NCBI GenBank assembly: GCA_044221315.1
Contig: JBGAPK010000010.1
Location: 62,001-126,000, forward strand
DNA: 64,000 nucleotides
Origin: JAFEBO01 sp044221315
GTDB lineage: Bacteria; Planctomycetota; Phycisphaerae; Phycisphaerales; UBA1924
Direction: 5' to 3'
Shown here: positions 55,743-63,351 of the stretch, piece after piece
How the letters are laid out: every line of letters starts with the position of its first letter
Position numbering within the stretch: the first letter of the stretch is position 1
Position numbers and translations under genes: made by a program
Notes under the pieces: generated by a model
Told to the model about the DNA's origin: nothing
The model's input: only the letters and a program-made list of their open reading frames with translations
Databases searched by the model: none

Positions 55743-57341
55743 ATGAACGTGCGAACGTCCGCCCCCGCGGTGGTTCTGGCCGGTCTGGCGCCGTGCCTCG
55801 CCCACGCCCAGATCTTCCAGATCGCAACCTACTCCCCCAACGTGTCCCAGGTCGCCAACGACGTCGTTGATACACGCGACTGCGGCTACACCACCGTCGG
55901 TACGCAGTTCGGACAGACGTTCGCCCCGCTCGGCATCGTCCAGCTCGACCAGTTCGACTCCAACGGCACGCTGTTCAACAACCGTCTGTACGGCATCGCC
56001 AACACCCAATCCGCCGGGTACACCCTCGTCGAAGCACGCGGCGGCGGTTACATCCTCGGCGCCGAGAACAGCTCCATCGGCGTGCTGGGCAAGTGGATCA
56101 TCCGCACCGATGCCGCGGCCAATCTCGTCTGGAGCACGTTTCTCCCCGGCACCGCTTTCTTCAACGCGCCGCAGCGGGTCCTGGGTGTCAGCGTCTGGGA
56201 ACTTGGAGATACCTCCATCGTCTCGGTGAACCGAGTCCTGAACTTCGCAAACGTTCCATTCGGCGGCGTGCTCTCCCGGCAACTGCCCAACGGCGTTTCG
56301 ATCTTCACCCGGGTCTACAACACGACTTCTGCCGCCGGCGGTCCCCTCGCGACCGACTTCGCCGATGTCCGCACACTTCTTACCCCCGCCGCCCAGCCCG
56401 ATCTCATCGTCGTGGGTAATGCGATGGACACGACCGGCCTCTTCCGCGCCATCGCCATCCGGTTTGATGTGAACGGAAACGTCGTCTGGGCCCGCTCCTA
56501 TTCACTCCCCGGCACCAACATCTTCGCCGATTCGGTCGTGCGACTCCCCGATGGCGATGTCGTCTTCTGCGGCAGGCGCGGCGCCTACGTGCCGGGGCAG
56601 CAGGACCCGACCGACATGATCGTCGCCCGGATCGGCGCCGCCGCCGGCGCCCTCGCGTGGGCCGACACGGTGGACAAGTTCCAACCAGGCTATCAGGCGA
56701 TTCGCTTTGACCCGACCGACCGCGACGTCGCCATCGCAGGAACCTTCGTCAACACCGGCACTCCCGCGGTCACGCGCACCGCGTCCATGATCAAGTTCCG
56801 GTCCAGCACCGGCGCCTTCGACGGCGCCGAGCTGTACAGCTCTTTCACCCCCGGCACGACGAACACCGGAAACGGGCTTACCTTCTTCAACCCTTGGGGC
56901 GGCCTGAATCTCGTAGGCGCAACCAACGACATCGCCCCCGCCAACGCCATCCTGATGGTCAAGAGCTTCACCACGCTCATAAGCGGCTGCCGCGAAGTCG
57001 CCTACACCCCGGGAGTCGCACCGGTGGTTCTCTCGATCGCCAACCTGCCACTGACGATCACTCCATTCAACGAGTTCACGAACCCGCAGGTTCTGTCCAT
57101 CCCGTGGACCCAACTCCAGGCGCAGGCGTGCTTCAAGAAGCGCTGCGTCGGCGATCTCAATGGCGACGGACTTGTGGACGACGCAGATTTCGTGATCTTC
57201 GCCGCCGCCTACGACATCCTGATCTGCCCCACCGACCCGCGCTTCACCTGCTGCCCGGCGGATTTCAACGGGGACGGCCTCGTGGATGATGCCGACTTCG
57301 TCCTCTTCGCCAACGCATACGACGACCTGCTCTGCCCGTAA
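55743..57341 (+). CDS. Secreted propeller-like protein with CC-variant dockerin tail (tandem copy 1)
   Basis: 532 residues. Shine-Dalgarno AAGGAG precedes the ATG and a signal peptide covers 1-23 (ending AHAQ). The body (about 24-465) starts IFQIATYSPNVSQVANDVVD and contains propeller-like strands (AGYTLVEARGGGYILGAE, GKWIIRTDAAANLVW, DGDVVFCGRRGAYVPGQQDP). It is about 65% similar by eye to the next gene. The tail is a distinctive five-Cys version: the linker reads ICPTDPRFTCCPADFNGDG instead of DCADPxMPxGCPADLN. Role unknown; likely duplicated with 57660-59300. Confidence 0.83.
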   Translation: MNVRTSAPAVVLAGLAPCLAHAQIFQIATYSPNVSQVANDVVDTRDCGYTTVGTQFGQTFAPLGIVQLDQFDSNGTLFNNRLYGIANTQSAGYTLVEARGGGYILGAENSSIGVLGKWIIRTDAAANLVWSTFLPGTAFFNAPQRVLGVSVWELGDTSIVSVNRVLNFANVPFGGVLSRQLPNGVSIFTRVYNTTSAAGGPLATDFADVRTLLTPAAQPDLIVVGNAMDTTGLFRAIAIRFDVNGNVVWARSYSLPGTNIFADSVVRLPDGDVVFCGRRGAYVPGQQDPTDMIVARIGAAAGALAWADTVDKFQPGYQAIRFDPTDRDVAIAGTFVNTGTPAVTRTASMIKFRSSTGAFDGAELYSSFTPGTTNTGNGLTFFNPWGGLNLVGATNDIAPANAILMVKSFTTLISGCREVAYTPGVAPVVLSIANLPLTITPFNEFTNPQVLSIPWTQLQAQACFKKRCVGDLNGDGLVDDADFVIFAAAYDILICPTDPRFTCCPADFNGDGLVDDADFVLFANAYDDLLCP

Positions 57342-57659
57342 CCCGGCGCTTTCCGCGGCACCGCGAGTGGCGGTTGATTCGCCGCGCCGATTCCTGATTC
57401 CGCTCGCCGCAGGACCGTTCCTGCGGCGAGCGTCTTTTGCCCGGTCGGCGGGATACTCACGTTGCGCCCGTTCCAACGCAGACGAACCGCCTGCTGAAGA
57501 AGACCAATCCGAATGCGAACGGACCGCCGCCGGGACGATTGCTTGCCGCCGGCAGCGATCGGACCCCTTCTCTTTCGGGTTGCACCAAGGAGCACCGCAA
57601 TTTACACTGACACTCGTTGCGGGGGGTCTTCGTCGCTCGTCCGACAATCGGGGTGTCGC
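57342..57659 (+). other. Intergenic region with terminator (318 bp)
   Basis: No gene is supported. It holds a strong terminator (57401-57438) and the leader of the tandem paralogue; no promoter was convincing. Confidence 0.5.
57401..57438 (+). terminator. Rho-independent terminator with long stem
   Basis: A perfect 14-bp stem CGCTCGCCGCAGGA / TCCTGCGGCGAGCG with loop CCGT is followed by TCTTTT, 60 bp after the stop at 57341. It separates the tandem paralogues. Confidence 0.85.
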
Positions 57660-59300
57660 ATGCACAACTACGTCTTACGGGTCTTGTCGCCATTCTCTAC
57701 GCGCAGCGGATTGCTCCTCGCGCCGCTCGCGGGCGCCTTGTGGGGGTCGGCCGCTCCGGCCCAGATCTTCCAGATCGCCACGCACTTGCCCCCTTATTCG
57801 CAGGCCGCGAACGACGTGATTGACACGCGCGATTGCGGCTACGCCACGGTCGGCACGCAGATCGGTGTGGGGTTCAGCGCTGTGCTGCTCAACCTCTTTG
57901 ACTCCAACGGCACCGAGTTCAACAGCCGCACCTACAACCAGTCGAGCATCCAGTCCGCCGGCTACACCCTCGTCGAGGCTCGCGCCGGGGGTTACATCCT
58001 TGGGGCCGAGAGCGGCGCCAACGCGACTCTCGGAAAATGGATCATCCGCACAGACGCCGCGACCAATCTTGTCTGGAGCAAGTTCCTTCCCGGCACCGCC
58101 TTCCACAACTCGCCCGAGCGGGTCCTGGGCGTCAGCGTTTATGAATTGGACGATCAGTCCATCGTCTCGGTCAACCGCGTTCTGAATTTCGGAAACATCC
58201 CCTTCGGCGGCGTGCTTTCCCGCCAGATGCCCAACGGCACGCCGGTGTTCACCAAGGTCTATAACACGTTCGACGCGGTGGCGGGCCGTCTCATCACCGA
58301 CTTTGCCGACGTGCGCACACTGCGTACGCCGACCGCACAGCCCGACCTGATCGTCGTCGGAAACACGCGCGATACCTCGGGCATTTTCCGTGCCGTCGCG
58401 ATCCGATTCGACGTCACCGGCGCCGTCATCTGGGCTCGCTCCTATTCGCTCTCCGACACCAACATCTTCGCCGACTCGGTGGTGTGCCTGCCCGACGGGA
58501 ATGTTGTGTTCTGCGGCAGACGCGGCGCCTACGTGCCGGGACAGCAGGACCCTACCGACATGATCGTCGCGAAGATTGACTCCGCCGCCGGCGCCGTTCT
58601 CTGGGCCAAGAGCGTGGACAAGTTCCAGCCCGGATTCCAGGCTATCCGCTTTGACCCGACCGACCAGGACGTGGTGATCGCCGGAACCCTTGTCACCGTC
58701 TCCACCGGCGGCCCCCCGGTCACCACGCGCTCGGCGTCTCTCATCAAGTTCACCGCCGCGGCGGGAGGATTTGACGGCGCCGAGTTGTACAGCTTGTTTT
58801 CTCCCGGAAAATACGACACCGGCAACGGCGTGACTTATTTCACCCCTTGGGGAGGATTCAACCTCGTCGGCGGCACCAACACCTTCGTTTCCCCCGGCAA
58901 CCAGCTTCTGATGGTCAAGACGTACACCACGCTCATCAGCGGCTGCCGCGAAACGAACTATTCCCCTCCCGTCGCCCCGGTGGCGCTCTCGACGACCAAC
59001 CTGCCCCTCGAAATCACGTCAAGCACCCAGTCCGCCACTCCCCAGGTTCTTTCGACACCGGTGCATCAACTTCAGGCTGTGGCCTGTTTCACCACTCGCT
59101 GCATCTTTGATTTCAACGGGGATGGCATCGTGGACGACCCGGACTTCGTGATCTTTGCCGCTGCCTACGACGCGCTGATCTGTCCGACCGACCCGCGTTT
59201 TTCCTGCTGCCCGGCAGACTACTTCACCCTCGATGGCCTCGTGGATGACTTTGACTTCGTGTATTTCGCCTTTGCCTACGACGAACTGGTTTGCCCGTAG
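57660..59300 (+). CDS. Secreted propeller-like protein with CC-variant dockerin tail (tandem copy 2)
   Basis: 546 residues from the ATG at 57660. A longer in-frame start at 57513 lies in the intergenic region and adds no signal. The Shine-Dalgarno is weak (CGGGG). A signal peptide covers about 1-34 (ending PAQ). The body aligns end to end with the preceding protein (IFQIATHLPPYSQAANDVID, GAVIWARSYSLSDTNIFADS, GRRGAYVPGQQDPTDMIVAK). The tail is the same five-Cys CC variant, with a diverged second loop (DYFTLDGLVDDFDF), and ends CP. A duplicated pair with separate terminators suggests independent transcription. Confidence 0.83.
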   Translation: MHNYVLRVLSPFSTRSGLLLAPLAGALWGSAAPAQIFQIATHLPPYSQAANDVIDTRDCGYATVGTQIGVGFSAVLLNLFDSNGTEFNSRTYNQSSIQSAGYTLVEARAGGYILGAESGANATLGKWIIRTDAATNLVWSKFLPGTAFHNSPERVLGVSVYELDDQSIVSVNRVLNFGNIPFGGVLSRQMPNGTPVFTKVYNTFDAVAGRLITDFADVRTLRTPTAQPDLIVVGNTRDTSGIFRAVAIRFDVTGAVIWARSYSLSDTNIFADSVVCLPDGNVVFCGRRGAYVPGQQDPTDMIVAKIDSAAGAVLWAKSVDKFQPGFQAIRFDPTDQDVVIAGTLVTVSTGGPPVTTRSASLIKFTAAAGGFDGAELYSLFSPGKYDTGNGVTYFTPWGGFNLVGGTNTFVSPGNQLLMVKTYTTLISGCRETNYSPPVAPVALSTTNLPLEITSSTQSATPQVLSTPVHQLQAVACFTTRCIFDFNGDGIVDDPDFVIFAAAYDALICPTDPRFSCCPADYFTLDGLVDDFDFVYFAFAYDELVCP

Positions 59301-59562
59301 GCTCCCTGTCACCAGGGTCACGGAAGGCCGTCGCCACCAGGCAGGAAAGCCCCCGGAGGGCATCGGCGAACTCTCATTCGTATGTTCTCGGACCATGGCG
59401 GAGCTTTTTGGATTGCGTCGCAATTTGGGTCAATTTTCAACGGATTTGCCCTTCCTGCTTCGTTGGGCTTGGTTTTTCTCGCTGTTTTGGTTAGCCTAAG
59501 TGCCGCCGGGGGTCGCACTGGGATTGGCTCGATCTGTAGACCCCCCCGCAACGGAGGATTCC

Positions 59563-59982
59563 ATGCGCACCGCTCAACTCGCCGTTCTCGCCTCGGGACT
59601 TTGCCTCTTGGCCTCGGCGGCATCGGCCCAATACGCCATCAAGTCCTACGTCATCGCGGGCGGCGGCGGCCAGAACGCCACCGGCGGGTCGTACACCCTG
59701 AGCGGCACGATCGGCCAGGCCGCGGCGTTCGCGCCCCCCTTCGCCACCGGCGGCACGTACTCGCACGCCGCGGGTTTCTGGTGGACCGTCGGCAACTGCC
59801 CGGCCGACTTCAATTTCGACGGCGTGGTCGACGATCTTGATTTCCAGATCTTCGTCCCGGCCTACAACGACCTGATCATTCCGCCGGCCAATCCGCTCTG
59901 CGACTTGAACTCGGACAATCTGGTGGACGACGCCGACTTCTCAATCTTCGTCGTCGCGTACGACGCGCTTCTCTGCCCCTGA
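59563..59982 (+). CDS. Very small secreted protein, mostly signal peptide plus dockerin-like tail
   Basis: 139 residues from the ATG at 59563 (GGAGG seven nt upstream). An earlier start at 59500 has no signal. A signal peptide covers about 1-23 (ASAASAQ). Only about 50 residues (YAIKSYVIAGGGGQNATGGS and GQAAAFAPPFATGGTYSHAAGFWW) separate it from the tail. That segment resembles the short beta motif common in planctomycete and PEP-CTERM proteins (GG...Y.L.GTIGQ). The tail has only three Cys (LIIPPANPLCDLN replaces the LDC..GC linker). This minimal tagged protein may be the simplest member of the family. Confidence 0.8.
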   Translation: MRTAQLAVLASGLCLLASAASAQYAIKSYVIAGGGGQNATGGSYTLSGTIGQAAAFAPPFATGGTYSHAAGFWWTVGNCPADFNFDGVVDDLDFQIFVPAYNDLIIPPANPLCDLNSDNLVDDADFSIFVVAYDALLCP

Positions 59983-60006
59983 GCATCACGCGGCCATAGA
60001 AATGCG

Positions 60007-60035
60007 AAAGGCCCGGCAATCGCCGGGCCTTTTTT
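60007..60035. terminator. Bidirectional Rho-independent terminator
   Basis: An 11-bp stem AAAGGCCCGGC / GCCGGGCCTTT with loop AATC is followed by T's on the plus strand and TTTC on the minus strand. It lies between the convergent genes ending at 59982 and 60054. Confidence 0.85.
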
Positions 60036-60053
60036 CGATACTCCTGTTGCCTT

Positions 60054-60707
60054 CTATTTCTTCTGGTCGTCTTTCTTCTCGTCCTTTTTGGTTTCCTTCC
60101 CCTTGCGCACGAATGTGACCTCCATCATCTTCTCCTCCTTGCCGCCGGCGCCGGTCCGGTAGAACGTGCTCGTGTACGTGTCCTTCCCGGTGAGCACGAT
60201 CACTTCCTTGGACTTCACGATCTTCCCGTGCTCGTCCGGTTCGTTTCCGTTGAGGGTCAGCGTCTTGCCGGACGCATCCACCGAACCGGTGCCCAAGGCC
60301 ATATAGGTCGAGGCCGAATCGGCCCAGACGCGCTCGAACCGCTTCTCGTACGAGTTGTACCCCATCATTCCCTTGCCGTGGAAGAACTGGCCGGCGTAAC
60401 GGCCGTCGTAGTCCATCGTGAGAAATCGGCCTCCCATCTCCATTTTGCTCGTCATGGATCCCTTGTCGGATTTCTCCGAGCCTTCCGCCTTCACCTCGGC
60501 CTCCCACTCGCCCTCGAGTTTCTCCATCCACTTGTGATTCGGGCCGGGCTTCGCGAGATCGTCCGCCGCCTTGGAATCCTGCGGCTTGCCGTCGGGCGCC
60601 TTGGAGGGCGCCTTGTCCGATGGCTTTGCGGGATCGGCCAACCCCAGCATCGAGAATCCGGACAGGATCGCCCCCACCGTTGCCGCCGCAATCGTCGTCC
60701 GCTTCAT
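60054..60707 (-). CDS. DUF1579 family secreted protein
   Basis: 217 residues from the ATG at 60707. A signal peptide covers 1-24 (KRTTIAAATVGAILSGFSML). A Lys/Ala/Pro-rich spacer (about 25-57) leads into a DUF1579-like domain: KWMEKLEGEWEAEVKA, GGRFLTMDYDGRYAG, FHGKGMMGYN and YTSTFYRTGAGGKEEKMME. This is a predicted lipocalin-like barrel of unknown function. The C-terminus is strongly Lys-rich (KETKKDEKKDDQKK). It has no dockerin tail, no Cys and no obvious partners, and it converges on the preceding gene at a shared terminator. Confidence 0.85.
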   Translation of the reverse strand: MKRTTIAAATVGAILSGFSMLGLADPAKPSDKAPSKAPDGKPQDSKAADDLAKPGPNHKWMEKLEGEWEAEVKAEGSEKSDKGSMTSKMEMGGRFLTMDYDGRYAGQFFHGKGMMGYNSYEKRFERVWADSASTYMALGTGSVDASGKTLTLNGNEPDEHGKIVKSKEVIVLTGKDTYTSTFYRTGAGGKEEKMMEVTFVRKGKETKKDEKKDDQKK

Positions 60708-60794
60708 GTGCTGTCTCCAAGTGTGTGGTGCCGGCGCGTCGCGAAAGAAATCCGCGGCGAGCGTCTTGCGCAGTCTAACCGATCGCCGGATCGG

Positions 60795-62327
60795 CTAGGC
60801 GTACAGCCGGTGCACCCGCAGACCCTGGCGCTCGTACACATTTCGGCGCGACCATATCTCGTTCTGGTGCAGATGCGACGAGATCACCACGTCCGTCGCT
60901 CCGATCCGCCCCACCACGTCCGGCGCCATCACGGGACGCCCGAGGAACTCCTCGCCCTGCCGCCCGGGATCGTCATCGATGAACGCCCCAATTTCGGGCA
61001 GATACTCCCGCAGAACATGCGAGAGTTCGATGCTGTGCCGCCCGGTGCCGTGGACCGCGATCGTCCGGCCTTTCAGCGAATTCATCAGCAGCCGAAGCCT
61101 CGTGTCGGCATCGTCCGGCACGGTGCCGCTGCCAACCTGTCCGGGCGCCGACGTGAACGCGGTCTTCCTGCCGGGCGGCCACCGGCGCGGTTCGTCCGAC
61201 ACGACCCGTTCCACGAGCGCCCCGACCGCACGCGCATGGGCCGCGATGCTGTATCGATCCTCCACCGTGCGTCTGGCCTCCCGTCCCATGCGCGCAATGT
61301 CCGTCGGGCACAGGAGTGCAACCTGCTCCGCCAGCCGCCGCCCCATCTCCGGCGCGGTTTCTTCGGTCCCAACGAGAATCCCGTTCCGCCCGTGCTCGAT
61401 CACTTCCGGCGCGCCGGAATTGTCCCGCGGCACGATGCAGCAGCACGATTCGCTCATCGCCTCGAGCATCGAGACGCTCAGCCCTTCGTACCGCGATGCC
61501 AGCACAAAGATGTCGCTCTCCCGGAGCAACTCGCGCACCCTTTCCGGAGACGCCCCCGGCACCCGCCGGAATGTCCGCGCGGCGCCGGCGGGACGCTCCG
61601 CGATCGCCCGGTCGATGTCCGGCGCCGCGGGCCCGTCGCCGACCAGTGTCAGCGTGTGCTTCCGCCCCCCGGCCGCCAGTTCATCCGACATCGCGATGAG
61701 CGCGCCGGTCCGTTTGACGCTCTCCTCCATGCGCCCTGTATAGATGATGCGGATCGGTCCCCGCTCCAGAATCGTCGCCCGTTCCGGCCCGATCTCCACT
61801 CCGCTCGGAATGTGCCGCACGTCGGCGGCGCGCGCCGGAATCTGCTCGCGGAGCACGTCGCACAGCGCTCCGCTGACGCCCACGACAGCGCTCAGTGCCG
61901 GCTCGTAGTGCCCGATCACCTTGGAGTCATAAGAGTTATCGCTGTGGGCCCATCCGATCACCCGCACATCCAGGGCCAGATCCCGCGTCAGTTCAGCGCA
62001 AGCCCCGAAACAGTCGCCGAGTTGCGTCGGCAACAGCACGACCGGTCCGCCTCCCCCAATCGTCAGGACGGAATCGCGGTACGCCCGGGCAAACGGCCGG
62101 ATATCGCCGTTGGCATCCTGCAGGCGCTTCAAGAGGGCCAGGTCAAACAGGCGAACGCGCGGGTCGATCGGCGCGTTCCAGCGGGGTGTGTTGGCCGGCG
62201 CCCGGTGGAGCACCAGGCCGCAGGGCCGATCTGGGCAGAGTGCGTTGACCAGGCGTACCGCCCAGCTCGTCACGCCCCCGGCGGTCAATCCGCACGGAAG
62301 AATCACCAGAATGCCCGCGTCGGTCAT
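60795..62327 (-). CDS. GT4 family glycosyltransferase with C-terminal Rossmann-like domain
   Basis: 510 residues from the ATG at 62327, with AAAGAGGG just upstream. An in-frame start 29 codons earlier overlaps the neighbouring gene's end. A GT-B fold is indicated by GLTAGGVTSW near the N-terminus, VGVSGALCDVL, the UDP-sugar region IRIIYTGRMEESVKRTGALI, LVGDGP, and the acceptor-site SRYEGLSVSMLEAM followed by E347-type GAPEVI. Residues about 420-510 form a second domain (TIAVHGTGRHSIELSHVL, FIDDDPGRQGEEFLGRPV, DVVISSHLHQNEIW) resembling nucleotide-binding modules attached to polysaccharide enzymes. Cytoplasmic; probably transfers a sugar to a cell-envelope glycan. Downstream partner of 62393-63244. 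Confidence 0.88.
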   Translation of the reverse strand: MTDAGILVILPCGLTAGGVTSWAVRLVNALCPDRPCGLVLHRAPANTPRWNAPIDPRVRLFDLALLKRLQDANGDIRPFARAYRDSVLTIGGGGPVVLLPTQLGDCFGACAELTRDLALDVRVIGWAHSDNSYDSKVIGHYEPALSAVVGVSGALCDVLREQIPARAADVRHIPSGVEIGPERATILERGPIRIIYTGRMEESVKRTGALIAMSDELAAGGRKHTLTLVGDGPAAPDIDRAIAERPAGAARTFRRVPGASPERVRELLRESDIFVLASRYEGLSVSMLEAMSESCCCIVPRDNSGAPEVIEHGRNGILVGTEETAPEMGRRLAEQVALLCPTDIARMGREARRTVEDRYSIAAHARAVGALVERVVSDEPRRWPPGRKTAFTSAPGQVGSGTVPDDADTRLRLLMNSLKGRTIAVHGTGRHSIELSHVLREYLPEIGAFIDDDPGRQGEEFLGRPVMAPDVVGRIGATDVVISSHLHQNEIWSRRNVYERQGLRVHRLYA

Positions 62328-62392
62328 GCCCTCTTTGTCGGCGCTTGCCCGCCCCGGCCTCAAGCCCGCCGTCGTGTTTCGTGGCAGCGCCC

Positions 62393-63244
62393 CTACGGCA
62401 CCTCTGTCACGCACTCAACCGCCATTTCTCCGTCTTCGAGCCGCACTCCCAGCACGCGGACAAATCTGCCGTCCTCCAGTTTCAAGCCCGACTTGAGCAG
62501 CGGCGCCCTGCCCGTGGCGACGGACAGAATCCCGTTTCTTTCCGCCTTTCCCATTCCGTCGCCCCCGAGCAGTTCCCATCCTCCGATCGACACCGGCAGG
62601 GACAGCCTGCCCACTCCCGCCCTCGTTCCGACCAGCCACGCATTTCCCCCTTCAATCCGCACGCCGGCAGAGACGCTGACCACCCTGCCCTCCCCGCGGG
62701 CGCCCACAGAGGCGCCGACGTACGCCCTGCCCGCATCGAAGTGCGCCTGCAGTTCGCTGATGTCCGCCGGTAGCCGCACCGGCGGATCGCGATTGGCCAA
62801 CCACTCCGCCAGTTTCACCGCGAGCCACGCCGTCGCATCGTTCTCGGAGATCCGGATCGTCCACGGTTCACCCGTCGCTCGCGGCCCCTGACCGCTGCCC
62901 TCGCGCGGCTCGCCCCGGAATCGGTACGCCTCGGTGATCACCCGATTCTCAACCCGCTGGGCCAGACGTCTGATCTCGGGATCCCTCGGATCGGCAGGAT
63001 GAAACCAGCCGGGAGCCGGGATAGTGAGCAGATACAGGATCAGCGCGGTCAGAAACAGCGCGGCGATGGTCCAGACGCCGGCCATCGCCCATCGGCCGCG
63101 CCTTCCCCGGGCCGAACGCCGGGCCGCCCGACCCAGCATGAGGGCTTTCGCCCAGCCGGAAGCGGCAAATCCCGCGGCGCGATGCGGCGCGCCGGGCTGG
63201 TCGTATGGGGAGAGATTTAGGCGGCTGGTCCCATCCCGGAACAT
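62393..63244 (-). CDS. Single-pass membrane protein of unknown function
   Basis: 283 residues from the ATG at 63244. Longer starts would fall inside the terminator at 63296-63321, but neither this ATG nor one at 63139 has a good Shine-Dalgarno, so the start is uncertain. An Arg-rich cytoplasmic segment (RRSARGRRGRW) is followed by a transmembrane helix (TIAALFLTALILYLLTIPAP) and an exported domain of about 190 residues with ISENDATAWLAVKLAEWL and beta-rich repeats. No family recognised and no dockerin tail. It lies 65 bp upstream of the glycosyltransferase on the same strand, probably one operon. Confidence 0.75.
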   Translation of the reverse strand: MFRDGTSRLNLSPYDQPGAPHRAAGFAASGWAKALMLGRAARRSARGRRGRWAMAGVWTIAALFLTALILYLLTIPAPGWFHPADPRDPEIRRLAQRVENRVITEAYRFRGEPREGSGQGPRATGEPWTIRISENDATAWLAVKLAEWLANRDPPVRLPADISELQAHFDAGRAYVGASVGARGEGRVVSVSAGVRIEGGNAWLVGTRAGVGRLSLPVSIGGWELLGGDGMGKAERNGILSVATGRAPLLKSGLKLEDGRFVRVLGVRLEDGEMAVECVTEVP

Positions 63245-63295
63245 GGAACGAGAGTATCGAACCCCGGAGGCGACGCGTCGCCCCCGGCGGTTAGA

Positions 63296-63321
63296 GAAAA
63301 AGGGCCCCTTTCGGGGCCCTT
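63296..63321 (-). terminator. Rho-independent terminator
   Basis: A 9-bp stem AAGGGCCCC / GGGGCCCTT with loop TTTC is followed by Ts on the minus strand. It ends the gene whose stop is at 63352. Confidence 0.85.
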
Positions 63322-63351
63322 GATCTGGTTGCGCATCAACCACCCTTTGGA

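Noticed and set aside
3520..60000. Sortase or PEP-CTERM anchoring
   Set aside because: No LPxTG, PEP motif or C-terminal transmembrane helix with Arg cluster occurs at these chain ends, which finish in the Cys-Pro tail.
60228..62891. Very long plus-strand open frame across three minus-strand genes
   Set aside because: It spans the DUF1579, glycosyltransferase and membrane genes and their gaps, with biased composition and no motif.
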